Source of the DNA: Rhodococcus rhodnii
GTDB taxonomy: Bacteria > Actinomycetota > Actinomycetes > Mycobacteriales > Pseudonocardiaceae
Length of the DNA: 64,000 bases
Reading direction: 5' to 3'
Assembly (NCBI GenBank): GCA_000720375.1
Contig: JOAA01000001.1
Coordinates: 248,001 to 312,000 of the forward strand
Made by a program: the position numbers and the translations under genes. Below, piece after piece: positions 1 through 11,949 of the stretch. The notes under the pieces were generated by a model. The model made no database searches and was not told where the DNA came from. It saw only the letters and a list, made by a program, of their open reading frames with translations. Positions within the stretch are counted from its first letter, which is position 1. Every line of letters begins with the position of its first letter.

Positions 1-2
1 AG

Positions 3-347
3 ATCGCGCAGGCCATGACCAAACTTCCGATCGTGCCTGTGCCGGGTATGCGGTTGCAGCCCGTCGACGTCCGTGATGTCGCGGCCCGGTTGGTCGAGTT
101 GACGCTCGGCGAGCCGGCAGGGCTGGTGCCGGAACTCGCCGGTCCCCAGGAGTACGAGATGCGGTCGGTGCTCACCAGCTACCTGCAGGCAACCGGGAAG
201 CGTCGGCCGAAGGTGCCGCTGCGCATCCCTGGCAAGGCAGGCAAGGCGTATCGGGCCGGGGACAACCTGACGCTGGACGGCGCTCGGGGCACCCGGACCT
301 GGGAGGCTTTTCTCGCTGAAAGGGTGCAAGGATCTTCAAGACTGTGA
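3..347 (+). CDS. NAD(P)-binding (NmrA/SDR-like) protein, C-terminal part only
   Basis: The reading frame is open from the left edge, so only the last 115 or so residues are present and the Rossmann nucleotide-binding part lies outside the window. The residues LQPVDVRDVAARLVELTLG and the following ELAGPQEYEM fit the substrate-side half of atypical short-chain dehydrogenases of the NmrA/NAD(P)H-binding group, where a VDVRDVA motif marks the helix after the sixth strand. An internal ATG at 15 exists, but the sequence upstream reads on in frame, so I treat it as internal. Substrate and reaction cannot be told. The next gene starts 25 bp downstream on the same strand, which suggests co-transcription. 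Confidence 0.6.
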   Translation: MAQAMTKLPIVPVPGMRLQPVDVRDVAARLVELTLGEPAGLVPELAGPQEYEMRSVLTSYLQATGKRRPKVPLRIPGKAGKAYRAGDNLTLDGARGTRTWEAFLAERVQGSSRL

Positions 348-372
348 CGCGGTTCGTCCGCAGCATCGGTGC

Positions 373-918
373 ATGAGCATCACAGACATCGTGGCGGCGG
401 ACGGGCCGCATCCGGATCACGCGACCGAACTGATGCTGTTCGGCCAGTTCGTCGGCGCATGGGATCTCACGGTCACCGACCACTTCGAGGACGGCACCAC
501 CCGGACCATGCGGGGCGAGTGGCACTTCGGGTGGGCGTTGCAGGGCCGGGCCATCCAGGACGTGTGGATCGTGCCCGGCCGGGAGTACGGCATGACCGTC
601 CGGTTCTACGACCCACGCATCACCGCGTGGCGGTCGACCTGGATCGGCCCGACCTCGGGGTACGTGCAGCAATTCATCGCCCGCCAGGAGGGCGACGAGA
701 TCGTGCTCGCCGGTCAACAGCCAGATGGGCGATCTCTGCGGTGGATTTTCTCGTCGATCACGCCGCGGTCATTCCATTGGCGCAATGTCGTCTCGACAAA
801 TGGCGGAACGTGGCGGCTGCGCCAGGAGATGGAAGTTGTTCGACGTGATCCAGGTCACATCGAACAACTCAATGGTGGTTCTGACGTCTCTTCCAATGAC
901 GGAAATCGCGTCACTTAA
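373..918 (+). CDS. DUF1579-like hypothetical protein
   Basis: A 181-residue soluble protein with no signal peptide or membrane segment. The pattern FGQFVGAWDLTVTDHFEDG, then a tryptophan-rich alternation of strands (GEWHFGWALQGRAIQDVWIV, YDPRITAWRSTW), resembles the lipocalin-like DUF1579 beta-barrel group, whose members are of unknown function. It starts 25 bp after the preceding oxidoreductase and has no clear ribosome binding site. It probably shares that transcript. The C-terminal 20 residues are low in structure. Family assignment is by pattern only. Confidence 0.6.
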   Translation: MSITDIVAADGPHPDHATELMLFGQFVGAWDLTVTDHFEDGTTRTMRGEWHFGWALQGRAIQDVWIVPGREYGMTVRFYDPRITAWRSTWIGPTSGYVQQFIARQEGDEIVLAGQQPDGRSLRWIFSSITPRSFHWRNVVSTNGGTWRLRQEMEVVRRDPGHIEQLNGGSDVSSNDGNRVT

Positions 919-945
919 AACCACTTACCAGGGGGATATACCGCC

Positions 946-1572
946 ATGCGTATTGTCGCGTCCATTCTCGCTTTCGCCGCCGCCACTGTCGCGTTCGCCG
1001 CCTCGCCCGCGTACGCGGCCGAGGAGATCCACTGGATGGCCGACGTCAACGGCGACGGCGCGCCCGAGCCGGTCGTACTGTCCGAGCTGCCCAACGACAC
1101 CCAGAAGCTGACCGTCAAGCTCGGCAGAATCGCTTACACCGCCGCCATGCCGTACTACCCGGGCCCCGACTCCGGCCTGACGCCGCCGCGGGTCGTCGAC
1201 ATGAACGACGACAACCGCCAGGAGATCATGGTGACCGAGATCGTCGGCGCACACACCGACCACTTCAGCCTGTGGGGCTTCTTCGGCAGCACCTTGAAGC
1301 AGGTCAGGACTGCCGACCAGGCACCGCTCAAGCTGTACGAAGGCGGCGCCGTCGCCACAATCGCCCGATACGGCTGTGAAGGCACCGGCGCCGACCGCCA
1401 ACTCGTTTCAGTCACTGCTGGCATTGTCGACTACGACAACTACATCTACGAAGGCGAGCGCGTCACCTACCACGTCGACAGCACCGGAATCGCGCACGAA
1501 AAGTCCCGCGTTTCCGGCACCGGCGCCGCGAACAGCCCGTTGTTCCAGGCCGACCCGAATGCGTGCAAGTAA
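946..1572 (+). CDS. Secreted protein with two calcium-loop (FG-GAP/VCBS-like) motifs
   Basis: A 208-residue protein with a Sec signal peptide: MRIVASILAFAAATVAFAAS, then cleavage near ASPAYA-AEE (residues 23-26). Two acidic loops, DVNGDGAPEPVVL near residue 35 and DMNDDNRQEIMV near 85, match the DxNxDG...E pattern of FG-GAP/VCBS repeats that bind calcium in beta-propeller or integrin-like folds. Here only two are visible, so a full propeller is unlikely. Two late cysteines could form a disulfide. A purine-rich site (AGGGGG, 930-935) sits about 10 bp before the ATG. A strong hairpin terminator follows. Role unknown; exported. Confidence 0.7.
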   Translation: MRIVASILAFAAATVAFAASPAYAAEEIHWMADVNGDGAPEPVVLSELPNDTQKLTVKLGRIAYTAAMPYYPGPDSGLTPPRVVDMNDDNRQEIMVTEIVGAHTDHFSLWGFFGSTLKQVRTADQAPLKLYEGGAVATIARYGCEGTGADRQLVSVTAGIVDYDNYIYEGERVTYHVDSTGIAHEKSRVSGTGAANSPLFQADPNACK

Positions 1573-1582
1573 GCGCGACTAA

Positions 1583-3199
<1,617 letters not shown>

Positions 3200-3210
3200 C
3201 CTGACCTGCT

Positions 3211-3243
3211 GCTACCCAACGGGTGTCGTACCCGTTGGGTAGC
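3211..3243 (+). terminator. Terminator after argG
   Basis: A perfect 13-bp inverted repeat (GCTACCCAACGGG at 3211-3223, complement at 3231-3243) with a 7-nt loop, 11 bp past the argG stop and 8 bp before the next start codon. Confidence 0.88.
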
Positions 3244-3251
3244 TTGCTCGC

Positions 3252-3590
3252 ATGGTCACCGTTGAGGAAATCCGCGAGGTCGCCTTATCGCTGCCGCGGG
3301 CGTACGAGGCGATCGTGCGCGACCGGATCAAGTTCCGGGTCGGCCAGATCGTGTTCGTCGCGCTGTCCCGCGACGAGACAACCATGGGTTTCGGCTACCC
3401 CAAAGAACTTCGGGACGGCCTGATCGCGGCCGAGCCGGAGAAGTTCTTCCCGCCGTCGAAGTCCGACGAACGCTTCAACTGGGTCCAGGTCCGGCTGAAC
3501 GCCATCGACGCCGGCGAGATGCGCGAGCTCGTCATCGATGCGTGGCGCATGTGCGTGCCGAAGAAAGTGGCCGCGTCGATCGAGGAATGA
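3252..3590 (+). CDS. MmcQ/YjbR family protein
   Basis: A 112-residue protein of the MmcQ/YjbR family, small double-wing alpha-beta proteins whose structures resemble DNA-binding domains; the biochemical role is unsettled. Family marks are VEEIREVALSLPRAYEAI at the N-terminus, a central beta sheet, and FNWVQVRLNAIDAGEMRELVIDAWRMCVPKK at the C-terminus. It starts only 8 bp after the argG terminator, and no RBS is visible, so its own transcript may be leaderless or rely on readthrough. Convergent with the kinase gene, whose stop is 2 bp away. Confidence 0.8.
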   Translation: MVTVEEIREVALSLPRAYEAIVRDRIKFRVGQIVFVALSRDETTMGFGYPKELRDGLIAAEPEKFFPPSKSDERFNWVQVRLNAIDAGEMRELVIDAWRMCVPKKVAASIEE

Positions 3591-3592
3591 CG

Positions 3593-4098
3593 TCACGCCG
3601 CCGCGCGACGGATGTCCTCGGCGAGCGCGGGGATGTCCACCGGATGTGTGGTGTCGACCTCGATCAGCGGGCCGATTCCCAACGGCTGCACCGGTTGGCC
3701 CCACAACTCCGACTCCTCGCGCCGCAGGTCCAAATGGCCACTGTGCCTGCGGGCGGCGCGTGCGTAATACCGGGACCGCGCGACCTCAACCGCAACCACG
3801 CAGCGGATTTCGACCACGCGGCCAGGTAGTGCTTGCACCAGCGGCTTCGTGTAGTCGAACCACGTGCTGTCCAGCACAGCACCGGGACATCGCCGTGCTA
3901 CTCGAAGGATGGCCAGGACCGCGGCCCGGCCGAGCCGCTGCGACTCCGCCACGGTGCACGGTTGCCCGAGCCCGTCCGCCAAGGCTTCTTTGAGCTCGTC
4001 CTTCGCCAGGACGGGCAAGCCAAGGTGCGTGCCGAGCGCAGCGGCCAGCGTGCTCTTGCCCGACGCCGGCCAACCGCCCACCAGCACGAACAAGTGCG

Positions 4099-4102
<4 letters not shown>
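3593..4102 (-). CDS. P-loop kinase-like ATPase (AAA family, zeta-toxin-like)
   Basis: A 169-residue P-loop protein. Walker A is [10 protein letters not shown] at residues 9-18; further marks are a lysine-rich lid region ([10 protein letters not shown]) and VLDSTWFDY near residue 80, typical of small-molecule or zeta-toxin-like kinases that phosphorylate sugars, nucleosides or antibiotics. The substrate is unknown and no antitoxin gene adjoins it, so a toxin role is unlikely. It is translationally coupled to uvrB: its GTG (4100-4102) overlaps the uvrB stop by 4 bases. It should therefore be expressed with uvrB, including under DNA damage if the uvrB promoter behaves as predicted. Confidence 0.75.
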
Positions 4103-6270
<2,168 letters not shown>

Positions 6271-6277
6271 GCCAAAG

Positions 6278-6300
6278 ACTCTACGACCACCCACCGACAG
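6278..6300 (-). promoter_or_regulatory. uvrB promoter with RecA_NDp/PafBC-type damage motif
   Basis: Read on the minus strand: CTGTCGGTG (6292-6300), 8-bp spacer, TAGAGT -10 (6278-6283), then 7 nt to the GTG start. This fits the mycobacterial RecA-independent damage-inducible promoter consensus TTGTCRGTG-N8-TAnnnT, with one mismatch (first T is C). The same element stands before polA at 56092-56114. Predicted leaderless transcript. Confidence 0.8.
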
Positions 6301-6359
6301 TTTTGCATCCACGCAGGTCAGGGTGGAAAAAGCGACTGGTGTGACGGCTGGGACGACGG

Positions 6360-7334
6360 TTACGAGCAGCAGTCACAGCAGTCGCAGTGGCTGAAGCAGC
6401 CTTTGCCGCCGCGAGCCACGTGTGCCGCGTCGGAGACGCCCATGTCGACGGCGTCACCGCCGAAACCCACCGACTGCTCGTCCTTCTTTTTCTTCTTCCG
6501 CCGCCGCTTGCCGGAGGCATGCGCGAACGCCCGGTTGACGGCTCGCTCGACCTCGTCGACCAGCAGGACCCGGACGAGGCGGTCGTCGACGAACTCGACC
6601 TCATCCAACGCAAGCCGAATCCCGAGCAACGCGTCGTCACAGTGCTTACGAGCCTCAGCAGCCGATGTTCCTGTGGCGGACAGCGGGTTCCAGGTGTCCG
6701 TGGCCTGGTCCTCGACGGCGTCGATGATGTGGGCGATCCGCCCGAACAACCGCCCGACCTCAGCCAATGCCGCCGCATTCGCAGAAACGCCACTCACCAC
6801 AGCCGTGTGCGCGAATGCCGCAGCCGCAGCGGTTTCAGCCGGTTCAGTCACGTCCAACAAGGTATGAGCTGACGACTCGACGGCCGATTGCCGCGAGACG
6901 GCGTCGACCAGAACAGCCGTGTCGAACCCGACTGAAGAACCCGACGACGCACCCTGAGCAGCCCACCGAGCGGCCACGCGACGCGCCACAACGGGCACAC
7001 GGCCAGCCAGGCCATCGCCGTCAGCGACGTGATCAGAGACCTTGGCCGAAGCCAGCACCAACGAGACAGAAGCGGCCAACCTGGCGCCGTCGCCGTGCGC
7101 CACCGACGCAGACCGCATCGCCCGCAACGCACACGGTCCCGCGGTACGCCGAGCTGAGCCCTGCGACTGTGCCTCAACCAGTACCGAGATCACCAAGCCG
7201 TCATAGTTGGTGACTGTCCTCGCAAGCTGACCGTGCTCGTCACGCAACGCCAGGCACAGTCCACAAAGGTGGGCGAGCCACGATGCGTGTAGTGACAAGA
7301 GCCTATGACGGCACGGTCTGATGATTCCGAACAT
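6360..7334 (-). CDS. DUF5685 family protein with short cysteine-rich tail (copy 1)
   Basis: A 324-residue protein that begins [12 protein letters not shown] and has [20 protein letters not shown] near residue 25, the CxxC-bearing start of the DUF5685 family, whose function is unknown. The middle is alanine-rich and helical. A lysine-rich run ([11 protein letters not shown]) near residue 275 is followed by a tail ending [12 protein letters not shown]. Start: ATG 7334 has a GGGGGGA site 5-6 bp upstream, and the paralogue at 9177-10313 starts with the same residues. It lies 28 bp behind the GlxA-like regulator on the same strand and probably shares its transcript. Metal binding by the tail is an inference from the cysteine spacing. 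Confidence 0.8.
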   Translation of the reverse strand: MFGIIRPCRHRLLSLHASWLAHLCGLCLALRDEHGQLARTVTNYDGLVISVLVEAQSQGSARRTAGPCALRAMRSASVAHGDGARLAASVSLVLASAKVSDHVADGDGLAGRVPVVARRVAARWAAQGASSGSSVGFDTAVLVDAVSRQSAVESSAHTLLDVTEPAETAAAAAFAHTAVVSGVSANAAALAEVGRLFGRIAHIIDAVEDQATDTWNPLSATGTSAAEARKHCDDALLGIRLALDEVEFVDDRLVRVLLVDEVERAVNRAFAHASGKRRRKKKKKDEQSVGFGGDAVDMGVSDAAHVARGGKGCFSHCDCCDCCS

Positions 7335-7362
7335 TCCGGATCCCCCCCAATCAGGCTGGATC

Positions 7363-8304
7363 CTAACGCGGGAAAGCCCGCCGATAGGCGCTTGGCGACG
7401 TGCCACGCCGACGGGCGAAGTGGTGCCGAAGCGTGTCGGGATGCGCGAAGCCGGACCGGTGCGCGACAACGTCTACAGTCAGTTCAGTCGTTTCCAGCAA
7501 CAGTTCGGCTCGCTGCAGCCGTTGTTCCAACAGCCACCGATGCGGCGTGACGCCGGTGATCGCCTTGAAGTGCCGGGCAAAGCTGCGCCCGGACATCCCT
7601 GCCCGACGTGCCAGCACGTCCACGGTCAACGGCTCGGCCAAGTGCTGCGCGGCCCAGTCCAGCACCGCCGAAAAGCCCGAAGGACTAGCAGGCACCGGCA
7701 TTTCCACGTACTGCGCCTGTCCGCCCTCACGATGCGCGGGCACGACCATGCGACGCGCCAACGCATTCGCGACCTCTGAACCGTGCACGGTCCGGATGAG
7801 GTGCATGCACGCGTCGATCCCGGCGGCAGCGCCGGCGCTGGTCAGAATCGGCCCGTCGCTCACGTAGAGCACGTCCTCCACCACATCAACCGAAGGAAAC
7901 CCTTTGCGCAGCAAGGAAGTGAACTGCCAGTGGGTGGTCGCCCGGCGACCGTCGAGGACACCGGCTCCGGCCAACGCGAAGGCCCCGCTGCAGATGGACA
8001 GCAAGGTCGCCCCGGCTTCGTGGGCGGCACGGATCGCGGCACCGATCGCCGGGTCCAGTGGAGCGTCGAGGTCCGGCCACGCCGGGATCGCGACCAGATC
8101 GGCCGACGCCACCCGGTCCAAGCCGGACGCGACCTCGACGGCGAAGCCCGAGGTGGTCGGCACGAGCCCGAGACGTGGCCCGCAGATGCTGAAGTCGTAG
8201 CACGGCAGGCCGTCGTCCGACCGGTCCAGCCCGAACACCTGGCACAGAATGCCCAGCTCGAACCCGGCGACCCGGTCACCGACCACCGCTACGACAGACT
8301 TCAT
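7363..8304 (-). CDS. GlxA-type transcriptional regulator (DJ-1/PfpI domain plus AraC HTH)
   Basis: A 313-residue regulator. Residues 1 to about 170 form a DJ-1/PfpI glutamine-amidotransferase-like domain, with the nucleophile-elbow-like LLSICSGAFALAGAGVLDG, which usually senses a small molecule rather than catalyses. The C-terminal 100 residues are an AraC HTH pair (LTVDVLARRAGMSGRSFARHF and ELTVDVVAHRSGFAHPDTLRHHF). ATG 8304 is preferred because it gives MKSVVAVVGDRVAGFELG, the normal domain start. It is divergent from the beta-propeller gene (72 bp between starts) and 28 bp upstream of DUF5685 copy 1, so it may control both. Its ligand is unknown. Confidence 0.88.
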   Translation of the reverse strand: MKSVVAVVGDRVAGFELGILCQVFGLDRSDDGLPCYDFSICGPRLGLVPTTSGFAVEVASGLDRVASADLVAIPAWPDLDAPLDPAIGAAIRAAHEAGATLLSICSGAFALAGAGVLDGRRATTHWQFTSLLRKGFPSVDVVEDVLYVSDGPILTSAGAAAGIDACMHLIRTVHGSEVANALARRMVVPAHREGGQAQYVEMPVPASPSGFSAVLDWAAQHLAEPLTVDVLARRAGMSGRSFARHFKAITGVTPHRWLLEQRLQRAELLLETTELTVDVVAHRSGFAHPDTLRHHFARRRGTSPSAYRRAFPR

Positions 8305-8376
8305 TGGCAGGATCTTCCGACATCTGGTCTTTCCTGCCAGTGTCGCGCACAAGCCTCGCGAAGCACAGTGGTGGCC

Positions 8377-9180
8377 ATGAAGTTTCCAGGCGAAGGACCA
8401 TACGAAGTCATTGCCGAACCGCCTGACGTCGGCGGACAGCGTTGGGCAGGCGCGCCTTGCGCCCTGCGGGTCGACGACACCACATATCTGACCTATCGCA
8501 CACGAGGTGACGGCGACCGCGTCGTCATCGCGAGGTCCGACGACGGCGTGCAGTTCGAGACGATCACGGAACTGACAGCCAAGGCGCTGAACGTGCCGAT
8601 GGTCGAGAAGTCACCGCTGGTGAAGACCGCGAATGGTTGGCGGATCTATGTTTCCTGCTCGGAACGCGGCACCAAGGCGTGGTGGATCGGTCTGCTCGAA
8701 GCACCGGCGCTCGAAGGCCTCGCCGACGCACCACTGAAGAAGCTGGACTTCGGCGCGCCCGCGGTCAAGGACCTGGTGATCAGGCCGGACGGAAGCGGTT
8801 GGCAGGCATGGGTTTGCGTACACCCGTTGGACATCGAGGGCGCGGAGGACCGAATGTCCACGTCCTACGCCACGTCCGACGACGGCATCACCTGGCGTTC
8901 ACACGGGACAGTCCTCAGTGGACGCAGAGGCCATTGGGACGCACGCGGGGCAAGGCTGTCGACGATCCTGCCGGACGGCCGCGCGGCCTACGACGGACGA
9001 GCCACAGCTGCGGAGAACTGGTTCGAACGCACCGGAATCGCGGTTCCGACAAGCACTGGCTTCCAGGCCGAAGGCGACCCAGTCGCAGACGTCCGCTACC
9101 TGGAGATCCTCCAAGGCCGCTGGTACTACGAAGCCCGCCGCCCGGACGGCCATCACGAGCTACGAACCGAGCTGTCCTAA
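8377..9180 (+). CDS. Beta-propeller protein, GH43/sialidase-like fold
   Basis: A 267-residue protein without a signal peptide, so cytoplasmic. Repeated blade-like patterns (YLTYRTRGDGDRVVIARSDDG, IYVSCSERGTKAWWIGLLEA, STSYATSDDGITWRSHG) resemble the five-bladed propeller of glycoside hydrolase family 43 and sialidase-type proteins. I cannot place a convincing set of the three acidic catalytic residues, so hydrolase activity is uncertain. ATG 8377 is chosen; GTG 8368 and 8371 are in-frame alternatives. No RBS is seen. Its stop codon overlaps that of DUF5685 copy 2 tail-to-tail (9177-9180). Confidence 0.6.
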   Translation: MKFPGEGPYEVIAEPPDVGGQRWAGAPCALRVDDTTYLTYRTRGDGDRVVIARSDDGVQFETITELTAKALNVPMVEKSPLVKTANGWRIYVSCSERGTKAWWIGLLEAPALEGLADAPLKKLDFGAPAVKDLVIRPDGSGWQAWVCVHPLDIEGAEDRMSTSYATSDDGITWRSHGTVLSGRRGHWDARGARLSTILPDGRAAYDGRATAAENWFERTGIAVPTSTGFQAEGDPVADVRYLEILQGRWYYEARRPDGHHELRTELS

Positions 9181-10313
9181 CAAGAACAGTCGCATCCGCA
9201 GCCATCGCCACAGCTGCAGCAGTCACAGCAATCGCAACAGTCGCAATCACAGCGATGACACCAGCCTTCGCGCGGCTCACCGGTCCATGGGTCGTGGTAC
9301 GGGTCGCCGCAGCAGTACTGGCACGTGCAGAACATGACGACGGCCAGACCGCACGCGGCGCCCCAGCTGCGGTCCGGTCGCTGCCAGCCCTTCTTCTGCC
9401 ACTCGTGATGCTTGTCCTCGCGCTTGTCCTTGCGTTTCGTCTTCTGATCCAAGGACGGCCCGTGCACGTCGCCGAACGCACGCTTGATGGCGTGGTCGAG
9501 CTCGTGCGCCAGCAAGGCGTGGACCAGTTTGTCGTCGACGAACTCCGCCTCGCGCAGCGCAAGCCGTACGCCGAGCACCGCGTCGTCACAGATCCGGCGG
9601 GCCTCCTCCAGCGAGGTCCCAGTCACCAGCAACGGGTTCCACGCTCCTGTCGCGCGGTCCTCGTCGAGGTCTTCCACGGCGTCAACGAGGTGCGCGACCC
9701 GGCCGAAGAGCCGTCCGGCCTCCGACAAGGCGTCCACGTTCTGCGGACGGCCACTCAGCACGGCCGTGTGCGCGAAGGCCGCTGCGGTCGCGGTTTCGGT
9801 GGGTCCGGTGGCCAGGAGCAACGAGTCCCCACGCCGGACCGAGCTCTCGACAAGGGGCTGCTCGGCAACGGCATCGAGCAGGACGGCCGTGTCGAAGCCG
9901 ACCTGTTCACCGGTCCACGCGCCCTGCGCCGCCCACCGGCCGGCGACCTTTCGAGCCGCCAACGAAACGCCACGGCGGCCGAACAGCCCGTCCCGGTCGG
10001 CCACGTGATCGTTGATCTTCGCCGAGGCGAGCACCAACGACACCGAAGCCGCCAGCCGGGCACCGTCACCCTGTGCGACCGAAGCCGTCCGCATCGCCCG
10101 AAGCGGGCACGGTCCGGCCGTCCGCCGCGTCTCGCCCTGGGACTGCGCCTCGACGAGTGCGGAGATCACCAGGCCGTCGTAATTGGTGACGGTTCTCGCC
10201 AATTGCCCGTGATCGTCGCGTAATGCCAGGCAAAGCCCGCAAAGGTGAGCCAGCCACGAAGTACGCAGCCGTGGCGAAAGTCTGTGACGGCAAGGCCGGA
10301 TGATGCCGAACAT
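9177..10313 (-). CDS. DUF5685 family protein with long cysteine-rich tail (copy 2)
   Basis: A 378-residue paralogue of the gene at 6360-7334: it has the same [12 protein letters not shown] start, the same [20 protein letters not shown] block, and high identity through the helical body. It differs in the C-terminus. After a charged linker (KTKRKDKREDK near residue 300) come a short hydrophobic stretch (AACGLAVVMFCTCQYCC) and a tail holding 14 cysteines in its last 27 residues, with CDCCDCCDCC spacing. Such density is seen in metallothioneins and zinc or copper scavengers. Start ATG 10313 has GGAGG 5 bp upstream. Function unknown; metal or cofactor handling is inference. Confidence 0.8.
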   Translation of the reverse strand: MFGIIRPCRHRLSPRLRTSWLAHLCGLCLALRDDHGQLARTVTNYDGLVISALVEAQSQGETRRTAGPCPLRAMRTASVAQGDGARLAASVSLVLASAKINDHVADRDGLFGRRGVSLAARKVAGRWAAQGAWTGEQVGFDTAVLLDAVAEQPLVESSVRRGDSLLLATGPTETATAAAFAHTAVLSGRPQNVDALSEAGRLFGRVAHLVDAVEDLDEDRATGAWNPLLVTGTSLEEARRICDDAVLGVRLALREAEFVDDKLVHALLAHELDHAIKRAFGDVHGPSLDQKTKRKDKREDKHHEWQKKGWQRPDRSWGAACGLAVVMFCTCQYCCGDPYHDPWTGEPREGWCHRCDCDCCDCCDCCSCGDGCGCDCSC

Positions 10314-10429
10314 GAATGCCTCCCCCAGATCACGAAGGACGGCATACTAACCGTTATCACCCGATCGGACGCACAATCCCCCCGCTGCGGAGGGTTCACT
10401 GATCCAGTCGGCGTAGGCACGATGACCAG

Positions 10430-11032
10430 GTGAGCTCCGACTACGCGTTGCCCGTTGCCCGCCCGAGGGTCAGCCCCGACGTCGCACCGCACGTGCACCC
10501 GCCAAAGGTGGAGTTGTTCGACGTCAAAGCGATGGAGAACATCGACCCCAAGGGTTTCCGGCGGACCGTCGACGAATACCGCGTGGAAAAGTTCGGGCTG
10601 TTCATGGCGCGCAAGATGGACGGCCACCCGGAGCTGGCCTATATCGAATCGTGGCTGTTGCCCGAACTCGGTCTGCGGGTCAGTCATTGGCACACCCACC
10701 CGGGTGCCCGGCAGCGCGAGGACATCTACATCGATCTCGTCGAGGTCGACACCGACTTCGCCGCCCGTGACGCTGCGCCAGGACCGGTGTGGCGGATGAT
10801 CGACATCTATCTGGACATCCACGTGTACACCGGCGAGCGCCTTGAGGTCGTGGACACCGACGAGTTGCTGGCGGCGCTGGACGCCCGGCTGATCGACGCC
10901 GGGACCGCCCAACGGACCCTCGAGCGGACCTACCGGACGGTCGACGGCATCACTCGGCACGGCTACGACACGTGCGCGTGGCTGGCGTCCCTCGGCATCG
11001 ATCTGACGTGGCGAGACCAGCGGAAACTCTGA
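10430..11032 (+). CDS. DUF402 family protein (FomD/Ntdp-like)
   Basis: A 200-residue protein of the DUF402 family, which includes nucleotide diphosphatases such as FomD and staphylococcal Ntdp that use clustered acidic residues to bind divalent metal. The metal-site region is intact: EDIYIDLVEVDTD near residue 103 and WRMIDIYLDIHVYTGE near 122, then EVVDTDELLAAL. The GTG start has only a weak AGG upstream. The substrate cannot be read from sequence. It is followed after 171 bp by a divergent paralogue, and it is divergent from DUF5685 copy 2 (116 bp between starts), so those two may share a control region. Confidence 0.8.
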   Translation: MSSDYALPVARPRVSPDVAPHVHPPKVELFDVKAMENIDPKGFRRTVDEYRVEKFGLFMARKMDGHPELAYIESWLLPELGLRVSHWHTHPGARQREDIYIDLVEVDTDFAARDAAPGPVWRMIDIYLDIHVYTGERLEVVDTDELLAALDARLIDAGTAQRTLERTYRTVDGITRHGYDTCAWLASLGIDLTWRDQRKL

Positions 11033-11203
11033 TTTCAACCAGTGTGGCGAAAGCCTTACTCGCGGGTAATTGATCCTGTCAACCGCCGTTCAGGGTAACC
11101 GCGAACCGCTCACAGATCGATATACGGTCGAACACAAGCCGTGATGTAACGAATGAAACCCGGGTGATCACGCACCGCGCCGTTCCGACTACTCTTCGGC
11201 CGC

Positions 11204-11722
11204 GTGGGAACGGCCATCACCCCGCAGCTGGTCGACATAGTCGACACAGTTTCCGCGGTTCGCAGGTACTCGTCCGGTACGACCCGGCGCCTCCGGACAT
11301 GCCAGGAGGAGCGCTGGGGCCTGAGAGTGGAATGCCCCACTCCGGAGGACCCTTTCTTCGACTCCGAGGTCACGTGGCTGCTGCCGGGAATCAACGTCCG
11401 GCTCACGCACCAACGCCCGCGCTCGCGCCACGCGCGCTCCGGCCCGAGCGTGCTCACCGCGGCCCGGATCACGCGCGAGGGCACGTCGTGGCGCACCACG
11501 GACCTTCTGTTGGGCCTGGCCTCAGCGCCGGGCGCGGCCGCGCGGATCGTGCGGTCCGAGGAGTTCGCCGCCGCTGTGGCCGGCCGCGTGCTGCGCACCG
11601 GTGACGCGGATCTGGCGCTGCGGACCGTGCACAAGACGCTCGAGGAGCTGAGCTACTACCGGCACGATCTGAGCGCTTGGCTGACCGGCCAACATGTTTT
11701 CGAGGTATGGCCGCCTTACTGA
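11204..11722 (+). CDS. Divergent DUF402-like protein lacking the acidic residues
   Basis: A 172-residue protein that aligns along its length with the DUF402 protein just upstream: TWLLPGINVRLTHQRPRSRH against SWLLPELGLRVSHWHTHPGA, WRTTDLLLGLASAPG against WRMIDIYLDIHVYTG, and LALRTVHKTLEELSYYRHDL against the matching C-terminal helix. The paired aspartates of the presumed metal site are replaced (IDIYLDI becomes TDLLLGL), and the EDIYIDL strand is gone. It is probably a catalytically dead paralogue, perhaps regulatory or structural. The GTG start is 8 bp past a TACTCT hexamer (11190-11195), so a leaderless transcript is possible. Confidence 0.6.
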   Translation: MGTAITPQLVDIVDTVSAVRRYSSGTTRRLRTCQEERWGLRVECPTPEDPFFDSEVTWLLPGINVRLTHQRPRSRHARSGPSVLTAARITREGTSWRTTDLLLGLASAPGAAARIVRSEEFAAAVAGRVLRTGDADLALRTVHKTLEELSYYRHDLSAWLTGQHVFEVWPPY

Positions 11723-11737
11723 CGGCAGTTTCTCACC

Positions 11738-11778
11738 ACAAACCCCCTGTGAACGCCAATGATTCGCAGGGGGTTTGT
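11738..11778 (+). terminator. Terminator after the DUF402 pair
   Basis: A 12-bp perfect stem (ACAAACCCCCTG at 11738-11749 with 11767-11778), extended by a G-T wobble and three more pairs, loop about 9 nt, 15 bp after the stop codon. Confidence 0.85.
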
Positions 11779-11858
11779 CGCGTCGTGGGGCGATTACGCA
11801 CCGAACCGGCGCACTCACCGCGTGCTTCCTGTTCTTTTACAACTTCTTGGCAACCGGC

Positions 11859-11908
11859 TTGACAGTTGGTGTGGTCCGGACCACGCTGCTCTGCATTGGT
11901 CTACACCA
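11859..11908 (+). promoter_or_regulatory. das promoter region with two DasR-like operators
   Basis: A consensus -35 TTGACA (11859-11864) is followed by a perfect 14-bp palindrome GTGGTCCGGACCAC (11871-11884) and a second site TGGTCTACACCA (11897-11908). Both fit the DasR responsive element, consensus about TGGTCTAGACCA; the second differs at one base. DasR is the GlcNAc-responsive GntR regulator of actinomycetes. The -10 hexamer is not obvious. Confidence 0.75.
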
Positions 11909-11949
11909 TTTGTGCGCCCGGGGTGGCCGGGCTTGAAAGGACGGCACGA

